64,000 nucleotides of DNA, taken from Saprospiraceae bacterium (GTDB taxonomy: Bacteria; Bacteroidota; Bacteroidia; Chitinophagales; Saprospiraceae). The stretch lies in NCBI GenBank assembly GCA_958295895.1, contig CATQHI010000009.1, positions 214,891-278,890 on the forward strand, in the 5' to 3' direction. Below the pieces are notes generated by a model that saw only the letters and a list, made by a program, of their open reading frames with translations, searched no databases and was not told the origin of the DNA. A program made the translations under genes and the position numbers. This document shows, in pieces, positions 9,247-18,314 of this stretch (positions are counted from its first letter, which is position 1; each line of letters begins with the position of its first letter).

Positions 9247-10383
9247 GTGGAACTTATTGTGCGGCAGATTGAGGAGCAAGTTATCGACTACCTACGACCA
9301 AATAAAGTAGTCGTGCTACTTGGTCCACGACGAGTTGGTAAGACCGTTCTGATAAGACAGATTCTAGCCCGTATTTCCGAGCCCTACTTGTTGCTGCACG
9401 GAGAGGACCTTGATGTGCGCAAACGACTGGCTTACCGGAGCACCCAACGGTACCGGAACGTACTAGGCGACGTTTCGCTACTCATCATTGATGAGGCACA
9501 GAAAATACCTGACATTGGGGCCATTCTTAAGTTGATGGTCGATACGATAGACGGACTCAAAATCTTAGCCACTGGTTCTTCCGCCTTCGATCTGGGAAAA
9601 TTTACCGGGGAGCCACTTACCGGTCGGAAGACCACCTTTCAACTCTTTGCGCTATCCGAAAGGGAGTTCGATCAGGTAGAGACCGTATTTCAGAAGAGCG
9701 CCAATCTGCGTAGCCGGTTGGTATATGGGAACTACCCGGAGCTTATCCATCTACCGGACCCAGTCGATAAAAAAATCTACCTGGACGATCTGATCAAGTC
9801 TTACCTGCTGAAGGATATTCTAGAGTTCGACCTGGTACGCAACTCGGATAAGATCCTACAACTCCTGCGTCTCATCGCCTTCCAGATCGGCGGGGAGGTG
9901 AGCCATACCGAACTGGGTCGCCAGCTGGGCGTGAGCAAGAATACCGTGGACCGCTACCTGGACCTACTCAGCAAGGTGTTCATCCTCCATTCCGTAGGTG
10001 CCTACAGCAGAAACCTGCGCAAGGAGATCGTTAAGGGCAAGCGGTGGTACTTCTACGACAACGGCATCCGCAATGCACTCATCGGCGACCTAAAGCCCCT
10101 GGAAAATCGGGAGGACGTCGGCATGCTCTGGGAGAACTACATCATCTCCGAACGCATCAAGTACCAGCAGTACACCCACATGCTGGTGTACAATTACTTC
10201 TGGCGTACCTACGACCGGCAGGAGATCGACTGGGTCGAAGACCGGGGGGGTACGCTACATACTTATGAATTCAAGTGGAGCCCCAAGAAGAAGGGGAAGT
10301 TTCCTAAGGTTTTCGGTGAGTCGTATCCTAACTCTACGTACACGACTATAAACCGGGAGAATTATCTGGATTGGTTGGAATAA
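9247..10383 (+). CDS. AAA family ATPase with DUF4143 domain
   Basis: A P-loop ATPase of the AAA_14/DUF4143 group, widespread, patchily distributed and of unknown cell function. Walker A is LLGPRRVGKTVLI (about residues 24-36) and Walker B is LLIIDEAQKI (about 78-87). A winged-helix segment (EVSHTELGRQLGVSKNTVDRYL-like) lies mid-protein. The DUF4143 C-terminal half ends with the nuclease-like fold signature EIDWVEDR and YEFKW. It starts at GTG 9247, the first start after the palindrome; no ATG lies nearby. AT content rises in the promoter relative to its neighbours, which fits acquisition. The helix-turn-helix could bind the palindrome in front of its own gene; that is inference. Confidence 0.85.
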   Translation: MELIVRQIEEQVIDYLRPNKVVVLLGPRRVGKTVLIRQILARISEPYLLLHGEDLDVRKRLAYRSTQRYRNVLGDVSLLIIDEAQKIPDIGAILKLMVDTIDGLKILATGSSAFDLGKFTGEPLTGRKTTFQLFALSEREFDQVETVFQKSANLRSRLVYGNYPELIHLPDPVDKKIYLDDLIKSYLLKDILEFDLVRNSDKILQLLRLIAFQIGGEVSHTELGRQLGVSKNTVDRYLDLLSKVFILHSVGAYSRNLRKEIVKGKRWYFYDNGIRNALIGDLKPLENREDVGMLWENYIISERIKYQQYTHMLVYNYFWRTYDRQEIDWVEDRGGTLHTYEFKWSPKKKGKFPKVFGESYPNSTYTTINRENYLDWLE

Positions 10384-10399
10384 TCGGGTCCCAAACACC

Positions 10400-10417
10400 G
10401 CACCCGCGCCCGCGCCC
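10400..10417 (-). repeat. Dispersed 19-bp motif, degenerate copy
   Basis: GCACCCGCGCCCGCGCCC, two mismatches to the consensus. It lies in the short gap between the ATPase and the M24-SGNH gene. Confidence 0.5.
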
Positions 10418-10445
10418 TTACCTTGTCACACCTAATTCCGCTACC

Positions 10446-12374
10446 GTGACCCGCATCCTCCTGCTCCTATTCATCCTATCCGGCACCCTCCACGCCCAGA
10501 ACAGCCCCCCACCCATCCTCACCCTCCGCCAGCAGGGCGAGCTAGAAGACGCCTGGCTAAAGGAACGCGCCATCACCGTCCTGCCCGACCTTATGCGCCG
10601 CGCCGGCGTCGACATGTGGCTACTCATCAGCCGGGAATACAACGAAGACCCGGTGCTGGAAACGATGCTGCCGAGTACCTGGATGGGCGCCCGCCGTACC
10701 ACCATGCTGGTGATTTACGATCCGGGCGACGGCAAGCCGTTGGAGACCCTGGCCTGTGCGCGCTATGACGTCGGCGACGTATTCAAAAAGGCCTGGGACC
10801 CGGAGGCGGAACCCGACCAGTGGCGGGCCCTCACCAAACTGATCGAGGAGCGCAACCCGCAGCAGATCGCCCTAAACCGCAGCGCAACCTTCGGACTAGC
10901 CGACGGCATCAGCGCCTACCACTACGATCAGCTACAACAGTACCTGCCCACGGAGCTAGCCGACCGCATGGTGAGCGGGGAGGACCTAGCCATCGGCTGG
11001 CTGGAAACCCGCATCCCGGCTGAAATAGAGACCTATCAGCACATCATGGCAGTGGCGCACTACATCATCGCCGAGGCCTTCAGCAACCGGGTCGTGACCC
11101 CCGGCGTGACTACCACCGAAGACGTCGTCTGGCACCTGCGCGAACGGGCCCGGGAGCTGGGCCTGGGCGTCTGGTTCCATCCCAGCGTCGACGTGCAGCG
11201 CGCGGAAAAGGACAGCCTCTACGCCTTCAGTAGCCGGCCCGGCGCGACCGTCATCCAGCCCGGCGACCTACTGCACTGCGACTACGGCATCACCTACTGC
11301 GGCCTCAACACCGATACCCAGCATAACGCCTACGTGCTACGCCCCGGCGAGACGGAGGCCCCGGAGTACCTACGGGAAGCATTCACCCAGGGCCGGCGCG
11401 TCATGGACATCCTTACCGGACATTTTCAGGACGGCACAACGGGCAACGAACTCCTGGCGCGGACGCTGGTGCAGGGCCAGGAGGAGGGGCTGCGGCCTAC
11501 CGTGTACACCCACCCCATCGGCTACCACGGGCACGCGGCCGGCCCTACGATCGGACTCTGGGACCAGCAGGGCGGCGTACCCGGGTCGGGCGATTATCCC
11601 CTCTACCCCAACACCGCCTACAGCATCGAGCTCAACACCCGCGTGGAGCTGGCCGACTGGGGCAAGGACATCCGCATGATGATGGAAGAAGATGGCTACT
11701 GGGACGGGGAGCAGTTCACCTACATCGACGGGCGGCAGGATACCCTGTACCTGATCGCTCCGCAGCCTGACCCTACGCGCTTCGAAGGCGAGATCCAGGC
11801 CTTCGAGCGTGCCGACAGCGTGAATGCCCCGGTCCCCGGTGCCATCCTTTTCACCGGCTCCTCCTCGGTGCGCTTCTGGGAGTCGCTGGCCGAGGACTTC
11901 CCCGATCACCGTGTGCTCAACCGTGGTTTCGGGGGCAGTGAGTTCTCCGACCTACAGTATTACGCCGACCGGGTGGTGTATCCCTACCGGCCCAGCGTGG
12001 TGTTCGTCTACGAGGGCGACAATGACATCAATGCCGGCGATACGCCTGAGCAGGTACTTGCCCAAGCGCGTATGCTGCGTGACTCCATCGCTGCCAACCT
12101 GGGAGCGGATACCCCTGTAGTCTTCATTTCTCCCAAGCCTAGCGTAGCCCGCTGGCACCTCCGAGCGCAGTATGAGGAAGCTAATGCGCTGCTGGAGGCT
12201 TACGCCGATAGTACCGACCACACCTACTTCGCTGACGTCTGGACGCCCGCGTTACGGAAAAACGGGGAGGTGCGCGACGACATTTTCGTGGCGGATGGGT
12301 TGCATATGAATGCGGCGGGTTATGCTATTTGGCGGGAGGTGATTGGGGGGTGGATTGAGCGGCTGGCACGCTAA
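10446..12374 (+). CDS. Exported M24 metallopeptidase fused to an SGNH/GDSL hydrolase
   Basis: A 642-residue two-enzyme protein. The GTG start at 10446 is chosen because a signal peptide follows at once (ILLLLFILSGTLHAQ). Residues about 30-190 are a creatinase-type N-domain. Residues about 200-440 are an M24 (Xaa-Pro aminopeptidase) pita-bread fold with likely metal ligands in DLLHCDYGITY, TDTQHN, HPIGYHGH, SIELNTRVEL and MMMEEDGYW. Residues about 455-642 are an SGNH esterase with block I FTGSSSVRFW, block II RGFGGSEF, block III YEGDNDINAG and block V DGLHMNAAGY, so Ser, Gly, Asn and His are all present. Both halves look intact, suggesting peptide and ester hydrolysis by one periplasmic protein. 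No frameshift is seen at the join. Confidence 0.85.
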   Translation: MTRILLLLFILSGTLHAQNSPPPILTLRQQGELEDAWLKERAITVLPDLMRRAGVDMWLLISREYNEDPVLETMLPSTWMGARRTTMLVIYDPGDGKPLETLACARYDVGDVFKKAWDPEAEPDQWRALTKLIEERNPQQIALNRSATFGLADGISAYHYDQLQQYLPTELADRMVSGEDLAIGWLETRIPAEIETYQHIMAVAHYIIAEAFSNRVVTPGVTTTEDVVWHLRERARELGLGVWFHPSVDVQRAEKDSLYAFSSRPGATVIQPGDLLHCDYGITYCGLNTDTQHNAYVLRPGETEAPEYLREAFTQGRRVMDILTGHFQDGTTGNELLARTLVQGQEEGLRPTVYTHPIGYHGHAAGPTIGLWDQQGGVPGSGDYPLYPNTAYSIELNTRVELADWGKDIRMMMEEDGYWDGEQFTYIDGRQDTLYLIAPQPDPTRFEGEIQAFERADSVNAPVPGAILFTGSSSVRFWESLAEDFPDHRVLNRGFGGSEFSDLQYYADRVVYPYRPSVVFVYEGDNDINAGDTPEQVLAQARMLRDSIAANLGADTPVVFISPKPSVARWHLRAQYEEANALLEAYADSTDHTYFADVWTPALRKNGEVRDDIFVADGLHMNAAGYAIWREVIGGWIERLAR

Positions 12375-12386
12375 TTTACCCCCTGC

Positions 12387-13841
12387 TTAATACCCCGGAT
12401 TCTGCTCCAGCGCTCCCTGACTCAAGTCCACCTCCGTCTGCGGAATCGGAAACAACTCATTCTTCCCCGGCGTAAAGTTGGGCTTCAGCGGCTGCATGAC
12501 CTCGGCGGCGCGGCCCGTGCGGACCAGGTCGAACCAGCGGTGCTGTTCCAGAGCCAGTTCCGAGCGGCGCTCCCGGTAGATCGCCTCACGCAGGGCGGCC
12601 TGGTCGGTAGTCGTCACATCGGGTAGCACACCGGAGGCACTGCCGCGGGCGCGGGTGCGTACCCGGTTGAGGTAGGTCAGGGCCTGCTCCGACTGGCCGA
12701 TTTCGTTGAAGGCCTCAGCGGCGATCAGAAGCAGATCGGCATAGCGCAGTACGCGGATGTTGCCGGGGCCGTTGCCGTTGCCGCCCGGGTGGTCGGGCAC
12801 GAAGGCCTTCTGATTGTAGCGCTCGTCCTCTAGGTTGGGGTTATCCTCGACGACGGCCGAGCCGTCGGGCAGTACCTCGCCGACGTAGAGGATGGTAGCG
12901 TCGCGGCGGGGGTCGCCGGGTTCGTAGGAGGCCACCAGATTATCGCTGGGCCGATTGAAGCCCCAGCCCAGGTTAGGGTCGCCACGCACGCCCTGTACCT
13001 CGTTGTACTGGGAGCCACCGCCACCGATCTCGAAGGCCGCCGCCTGTACTTCGAAGATGCTCTCGCTACCGTTCTCGCCGGCCAGGGTAAACACCTCGGC
13101 GTAGCTAGGCAGTAGGGCGTACTGACCGCTATTAATTACCCGTAAAGCCAGATCGGCGGCAGTCTGAAAGTCCTGACGGGTCAGGGCCACCTTGGCAAGC
13201 ATGGCGGTGGCCGCCCCACTGGTGATACGGCCTACATCTGCCCCGGAGTAGGAGGTGGGTAGCACATCCGCCGCCTGTAGGTCGGCCTCGATCTGGGCGT
13301 AGACCTCGTCACGTGGGGTACGCGGAATCTCGAAGGTACTCGGGAAGGGCTCCAGGATCAGGGGCACGTCGCCAAACCAGCGCACGAGGTTGAAGTAGTA
13401 GTAGCCGCGCAGGAAGTGGGCCTCCGCAATGAGGCGACTGCGGAGGTCTTCATCCATCTCCGGTACGTCGGGAATGCGCTGGATGGCCAAATTAGCCCGG
13501 AAGATACCCGTATAGTAACCACCCCATACGGTGGAGGGACCGACGTTGGTCGCAGTCAGGGTGAAGTCGTCGATGTCCTGGAGGAAGAGCCCGTCGGTGG
13601 GGGTGCTCCCCTTATCGGCATCGTCGCTTACGATATCGGTCATCCCGATGTAGCTGAAGACGTGCGTTTGCCACTGCCGCAGTTGATTGTATACGGCGTT
13701 GACGGACTGTACGGCCTGCTCCTCGGTCTGAAAGAAGTTCTCCAGGGTATACTCGCCCTGGGGCGTACGGTCCAGGACCTCGGTGCAGGCGGAGACCAGC
13801 AGGAGGGCGGCGGTAGCCAGGGTAATGAAGCGGAATTTCAT
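12387..13841 (-). CDS. SusD/RagB-family glycan-binding lipoprotein (downstream pair)
   Basis: Outer-membrane lipoprotein that forms the lid of a SusCD importer and captures oligosaccharide. The lipobox is LLLVSACTE, giving a mature N-terminus at Cys about 19. The N-terminal helical region (EQAVQSVNAVYNQLRQWQ, AEAHFLRGYYYFNLVRWFGDVPLI) and the C-terminal RagB region (NRVRTRARG, IYRERRSELALEQHRWFDLVRTG) are textbook. At 484 residues it is full length and ends in NPGY, the usual SusD terminus. It is the last gene of the seven-gene minus-strand locus, 26 bp after its SusC partner. The ligand is inferred from the GH144 neighbours. Confidence 0.95.
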   Translation of the reverse strand: MKFRFITLATAALLLVSACTEVLDRTPQGEYTLENFFQTEEQAVQSVNAVYNQLRQWQTHVFSYIGMTDIVSDDADKGSTPTDGLFLQDIDDFTLTATNVGPSTVWGGYYTGIFRANLAIQRIPDVPEMDEDLRSRLIAEAHFLRGYYYFNLVRWFGDVPLILEPFPSTFEIPRTPRDEVYAQIEADLQAADVLPTSYSGADVGRITSGAATAMLAKVALTRQDFQTAADLALRVINSGQYALLPSYAEVFTLAGENGSESIFEVQAAAFEIGGGGSQYNEVQGVRGDPNLGWGFNRPSDNLVASYEPGDPRRDATILYVGEVLPDGSAVVEDNPNLEDERYNQKAFVPDHPGGNGNGPGNIRVLRYADLLLIAAEAFNEIGQSEQALTYLNRVRTRARGSASGVLPDVTTTDQAALREAIYRERRSELALEQHRWFDLVRTGRAAEVMQPLKPNFTPGKNELFPIPQTEVDLSQGALEQNPGY

Positions 13842-13867
13842 GGCGGTAAGATTGTAGGGTCAGGGGT

Positions 13868-16858
13868 TTAGAAAGATACGTCGATTCCCGCCGTGATGGT
13901 CCGGGAGATGGGATAGATGTCGCCCCGATCGATGCCGTTGTCGAAAACGCTGCCGTTGTAGATCTCGGGGTTGTAGCCGCTGTACTTCTGGGAGGTGACC
14001 AGGTTAGTGCCGGCTACGTAGAGGCGCACCGACTGAAGCTTGAAGCGGTTCACCAGCGCCGAGGTGAAGCGGTAGCCGAGGGTGACGTTGCGCAGCCGTA
14101 GGTAGGAGGCATCCTCCACGAAACGGGAGGAGAGAGTCTCGATGTTCTGCCCCCCGAGGGTGATACGGGGTTCGGTAGTGCTGCTTCCTTCGCCGGTCCA
14201 GCGGTCGAGGAAACTGGTCTCGAAGTTGTAGGCACCGAAGCGGGCCATCTTCTTGGCGTTGATCACTTCATTCCCGAACTGTCCGGTAATATCGAAGCTA
14301 AGTTCGAAGCCCCGGTAGCTTGCCGAGCCGTTCACGCCCAGGATCATATCGGGGATGGCGGAACCCAGCGCTACCCGGTCACCGGCAGCGGTAATGACGC
14401 CATCGCCGTTCTGGTCGCGAAAGCGTAGGTCACCCACCTGCTGTACGCCGAGCTGGGCAAACTCACCGAGTTGCTCCTCGTTCTGGAACACCCCGTCGAG
14501 CTCGTAGCCGTAGAAGGTACCCGCCGCAAAGCCGGGACGGGAGTTAGTACCGAGCTGCCCACCGACACCCAGCCCCCCGGCGAAGAAGTCGTTCCCCTCA
14601 CCATCCAGTCGGAGCACCTCGTTGTGAACGAGGCTGACGTTACCCCCGATGGAGTAGTCGAAGTTACCCCCACTCTCCCGCCAGCTGGCACTGAGGTCGA
14701 GGCCGCGGTTGAGCACCTCGGCGACGTTGCGCACCGGAGCGCTGGCACCTAGGTAGGCCGGGATGGGCGCATTGAAGAGTACCCCGCTGGTTAACTTGCG
14801 GTACACGTCGGCCTCTAGCAGGAAGCGGTTACCGAACAGACCGAGCTCCACGCCGAGGTCGGTCTGGACCGTTTCTTCCCAGCGCAGGTCGGGGTTGGCC
14901 AGGCTAGTCACGGTAGAACCGACCAGGAGTACGGGGTCACGTCCGAATACTGCCCCCTGACTGCTCGATACCCGGGGCACGTAGGCATACTCGCCGATGC
15001 GGTCGTTGCCGGTCTTGCCCCAACTGGCGCGTAGTTTCAGGCGGCTTATGGTACCTCCATCATTCCAGAAATCCTCCTGGGATACGTTCCAGCCCACGCC
15101 TACGGAGGGAAAGAAGCCGTACTTATAGTTCGCGCCGAAGCGGGAGGAGCCGTCTACCCGGCCCGACAGGGTGATCAGGTAGCGGTCGTTGTATACGTAG
15201 TTGGCCCGGCCCAGGTAGGAGACCAGGCCCCAGTCGCCACCGTCCGGACCGCCCTCGTTGGTCGCCGTAGTCTGGTCGCCACTGTTGAGGTAGAAGAAGG
15301 ACGGGTCCTCGCCGATCAGCCGCTGCCGCCCGCCGGAGATGAACTCCCCGAAGTTGTCCTGGTAGGTAATACCGACCACCCCGTCGAGGTGGTGGATACC
15401 GAAGTCGTTATTGTAGCTCACCGTGTTCTCCCACAGCCAGTTGCGGCGGTAGGCGTTGCGCACGGTGAAATCGTTTTCTTGGTTTTGCTGGATGGGGCTG
15501 ACGTTGAAGACCGGCACGAAGTTGCGCGTCCGCTCGTAGTTGAAATCGAGGCCGAAGTTGGTGCGGAAGGTGAAGTTTTGCAGGAAGACGACGTCGGCGT
15601 AGGCATTGCCTACCGCCCGGTAATTCCGCAGCTGGTCGTTGGTGTAAAAGATGGTAGCGACCGGGTTACCGGTACTGCTGTAGGTCGCCGTATTACCGAA
15701 GTTGCCGTTGGAGTCGCGCACGGGCGTGATGGGGTCGGCCTGGTAGGCCCCGTCGATGATGCTGCCGGCGGGGACCCGGTCGGCGGTATTGTACACCAGC
15801 GAGAGGTTATTACCCACCGTAAGCCAGCTATTCACGTTCCGCGTACTGTTGAGGCGGGTGGTGAAGCGGTCGAAATTGGAGCCCTCGATGATACCGTCCT
15901 GGCGGAAGTAGTTGGCACTCAGGTTGAAGGTGCCCTGGTCACCGCTGCCCCCGAAGGCCAGGTTGACGTTGTAGATCGGTGCGGTGCGGAACACGGCGTC
16001 CTGCCAGTCCGTACCCTCGCCAAACTGCGCGGGGTCGGCGAAGCGGGGGGCACGGCCCTCGTTCACGTCTGCCTCGTTGATCAGCGTAGCGTACTGGGTG
16101 GCGTTCACCAGATCGATCCTGCGGACGATGTCCTGGGAGCCCGCGTAGGCGCTCAGCGTGATCCCCCCCGCACCTGCGGCCCCGCCCCCCTGCTTGGTGG
16201 TAACGATGATGACGCCGTTGGCACCCCGGGCCCCGTAAATGGCCGTGGCGGAAGCGTCCTTGAGCACCGAGACGCTGGCCACGTCCTGGGGATTGAGGAA
16301 GCTGATGTCGTTGAGGATCATGCCGTCGACCACGAAGAGCGGATCGGCGTTGTTGAGCGTGCCCACCCCCCGGATGCGAAAGACAGCATCGGCCCCCGGC
16401 GCGCCGGAGTTGGGGATGATCTGTAGGCCCGATACCTTGCCCTGTAGCGACTGGCCCAGCGACTGGGTGGGAATGTCCGTGATCTGCTCGGAATTGACCA
16501 CGCCCACCGCCCCCGTGAGGTCATCCTTTTGCTGTACGCCGTAGCCGATTACGACCACCTCCTGTAGCAGCTCCGTGGACTCACCGAGCTGCACGTCAAC
16601 GGTCGTGCGCCCATCGATGGCCACCCGCTGCGGCTGGAACCCGATGTAGGAAAAGACCAGGCTGTCACTGCCCTGCGGGACGGATACACTGTAGTTGCCG
16701 TCGAAGTCCGTAATGGTCCCGCTGCTGGTCCCGAGGGCCTGGACGCTGACGCCGATGAGCGGGTCCGTGCCGTCGGTGACCGTGCCGGTGACGGTGGTCT
16801 GGGCAGTGAGGGTGATTGTCAGCAGTAGTGCGGATGTGGTGTAGAGTAGTCGGTGCAT
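13868..16858 (-). CDS. SusC/RagA-family TonB-dependent outer membrane transporter (downstream pair)
   Basis: TonB-driven glycan importer of 996 residues. A signal peptide is followed by a carboxypeptidase-like beta-sandwich (VTGTVTDGTDPLIGVSV), the SusC box (VVVIGYGVQQKDDLTGAV), the plug domain (IRGVGTLNNADPLFVVDG, LKDASATAIYGARGANGVI) and a long 22-strand barrel ending ITAGIDVSF. The plug-barrel linker contains KQGGGAAGAGG, encoded by a copy of the dispersed 19-bp motif. It lies 30 bp after the GH144 lipoprotein gene and 26 bp before SusD. It is a second, distinct SusC in the same locus, perhaps for a different oligosaccharide length. Confidence 0.95.
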   Translation of the reverse strand: MHRLLYTTSALLLTITLTAQTTVTGTVTDGTDPLIGVSVQALGTSSGTITDFDGNYSVSVPQGSDSLVFSYIGFQPQRVAIDGRTTVDVQLGESTELLQEVVVIGYGVQQKDDLTGAVGVVNSEQITDIPTQSLGQSLQGKVSGLQIIPNSGAPGADAVFRIRGVGTLNNADPLFVVDGMILNDISFLNPQDVASVSVLKDASATAIYGARGANGVIIVTTKQGGGAAGAGGITLSAYAGSQDIVRRIDLVNATQYATLINEADVNEGRAPRFADPAQFGEGTDWQDAVFRTAPIYNVNLAFGGSGDQGTFNLSANYFRQDGIIEGSNFDRFTTRLNSTRNVNSWLTVGNNLSLVYNTADRVPAGSIIDGAYQADPITPVRDSNGNFGNTATYSSTGNPVATIFYTNDQLRNYRAVGNAYADVVFLQNFTFRTNFGLDFNYERTRNFVPVFNVSPIQQNQENDFTVRNAYRRNWLWENTVSYNNDFGIHHLDGVVGITYQDNFGEFISGGRQRLIGEDPSFFYLNSGDQTTATNEGGPDGGDWGLVSYLGRANYVYNDRYLITLSGRVDGSSRFGANYKYGFFPSVGVGWNVSQEDFWNDGGTISRLKLRASWGKTGNDRIGEYAYVPRVSSSQGAVFGRDPVLLVGSTVTSLANPDLRWEETVQTDLGVELGLFGNRFLLEADVYRKLTSGVLFNAPIPAYLGASAPVRNVAEVLNRGLDLSASWRESGGNFDYSIGGNVSLVHNEVLRLDGEGNDFFAGGLGVGGQLGTNSRPGFAAGTFYGYELDGVFQNEEQLGEFAQLGVQQVGDLRFRDQNGDGVITAAGDRVALGSAIPDMILGVNGSASYRGFELSFDITGQFGNEVINAKKMARFGAYNFETSFLDRWTGEGSSTTEPRITLGGQNIETLSSRFVEDASYLRLRNVTLGYRFTSALVNRFKLQSVRLYVAGTNLVTSQKYSGYNPEIYNGSVFDNGIDRGDIYPISRTITAGIDVSF
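16170..16187 (-). repeat. Dispersed 19-bp motif, 18-base exact copy
   Basis: GCACCTGCGGCCCCGCCC on the plus strand, inside the downstream susC gene where it encodes GGAAGAG in a loop after the plug domain. Confidence 0.8.
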
Positions 16859-16888
16859 GGTCGAAAGTGTTTTTTTGGGTAGGTGAAA

Positions 16889-18268
16889 TTATTCCAGCCA
16901 GCCGCCGGTGAAGCCCGCCCGCTCCAGACCGCGGCGGATGTAGGGGTTCTTGCGCATCAACTCCCACACCAGGCCCGTGCGGTAGTTTTCGAGCTGGATC
17001 AGGATGGGGCCCTGGTCGATGCCGAGGTAGTCTACGTCGTACCAGCCCCCCGGGCGGTCGGGGTCGAAGGTGTAGGTGGGGTTAAAGGCGTCCTTGAAGC
17101 CGTAGGGGCCGACCAGGCTATCGTACTGAGTAGTCCACATATGCTCCAGGGCGGCCAGGCACTCCTCGGGGGCGAAGGGCACGGAGCCGCCGGCCGCCGT
17201 GGGCGCGATCGTGCCGTCGTCGATGATGTGAAGGGCCGATGCCCCCCGTGCCCGGTAGCTAAAGAACTTCACCGCTGCTCCGTTGTAAATCGTGTCCAGC
17301 CCGCCGGGTCCGTCGCAGGCCGTGAGCCCCCACTGCTCGGGACCGTAGCCGACGAAGCCGCCGGGGTTCTCGATGCAGTAGGCTTGGTTAGCCAGGGTGG
17401 CCTTGCGGCTATTCTCGAAGTAGTCGCTACCATGCTCGCGCATGTAGGCATCCTGGATGCCGCGAAAGTCCACGTACATCTGGCTGTACTGGTGGCCGAA
17501 GAGCGGCGAGAAGTTCAGGTGATCGAAGTCCTGAAACTCGGCCCACTCGTAGCCGTCGGTCCAGCGCTCCCAGGCGTCGCCCGGCAGCGGGTGGGTGGGC
17601 GAGCCCATGCCGAGTACAAGCAGGATCATGGCCTCGTTGTAGCCCTTCCACTGGGCGGGGATGAACTTGCGATCGGGCCGCCAGCCCATGCTCATGCGGC
17701 CCGCGTCGTTGAGCGTCCAGTCCCACTCCACACGGCGGTACAGTAGGTCGGCGAGCTCGCGGATGCGCCGTTCCTCCTCCGTATCCCCGTCGAAGTAGCT
17801 CTGGGCGGAGAGTATACCGGCCATTAGCAGTCCGGTATCGATGGTAGAGAGCTCCACGTCCTTAAAGCGGAGGGCCTCGTCGTTGGTCAGGAAGTGGTAG
17901 AACAGTCCCTTGTAACCCGCCACGTCCGTCATCTCCGGCCCCTGCGGGAGGCTCCAGAGCCTCTCCAGGGTCAGCAGCGTACGCTCGGCGGCCTGCTCGC
18001 GGGTCACGTAGCCGCGCTCCGCCCCCACCAGGCAGGCGGTGAGCCCGAAGCCAGTGGCGGCTATACTGCTAAAGCGCTCCGTGGGCCAGCGGTCGGGGAT
18101 CTGGTAGTTGCCGGGCAGGGCTGTGTCCCAGAAGTAGTTGAAGGTGCGGTGCTGTAGCGTGTCGATACTGAAGGGCGTACCCACGCGCTGTCCGCCCCGC
18201 TCCGCCGTGGCCCGGGGGGCGGCGGAGCAGGCGCTGAGAAGAAGTAGAAGGAGGATTGCCTTTTGCAT
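16889..18268 (-). CDS. GH144-like endo-beta-1,2-glucanase lipoprotein
   Basis: Glycosidase of the PF10091 'glycoamylase' fold, the group that includes GH144 endo-beta-1,2-glucanases; it would cut beta-1,2-glucan to short sophoro-oligosaccharides. The start is ATG 18268, which gives a lipoprotein signal (ILLLLLLSACSAA); the ORF track begins 11 codons upstream. The (alpha/alpha)6 barrel starts at TFNYFWDT. Likely acidic catalytic residues lie in LSTIDTGLLMAG and KGYNEAMILLV. The typical GYGPEQWGLTACDGPGG, GTIAPTAAGGSVPFAPE and LGIDQGPILIQLENYRTGLVW segments are all present. Membrane anchoring suggests it acts at the surface or in the periplasm next to SusCD. The specificity is from family knowledge, not shown here. 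Confidence 0.85.
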   Translation of the reverse strand: MQKAILLLLLLSACSAAPRATAERGGQRVGTPFSIDTLQHRTFNYFWDTALPGNYQIPDRWPTERFSSIAATGFGLTACLVGAERGYVTREQAAERTLLTLERLWSLPQGPEMTDVAGYKGLFYHFLTNDEALRFKDVELSTIDTGLLMAGILSAQSYFDGDTEEERRIRELADLLYRRVEWDWTLNDAGRMSMGWRPDRKFIPAQWKGYNEAMILLVLGMGSPTHPLPGDAWERWTDGYEWAEFQDFDHLNFSPLFGHQYSQMYVDFRGIQDAYMREHGSDYFENSRKATLANQAYCIENPGGFVGYGPEQWGLTACDGPGGLDTIYNGAAVKFFSYRARGASALHIIDDGTIAPTAAGGSVPFAPEECLAALEHMWTTQYDSLVGPYGFKDAFNPTYTFDPDRPGGWYDVDYLGIDQGPILIQLENYRTGLVWELMRKNPYIRRGLERAGFTGGWLE

Positions 18269-18314
18269 GGTTTGGCATTTAGCGATCGACCGGATCCTCA
18301 AAGGTCCTCGCTAG

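Noticed and set aside
9247-10383. ATPase as an insertion-sequence helper (IstB-like)
   Set aside because: No transposase partner or terminal repeats with target duplications; the DUF4143 tail places it in a different family.
15389-16426. A 345-codon ORF antisense to susC
   Set aside because: Shadow of the SusC frame; repetitive Val/Gly/Asp composition and no signal of its own.
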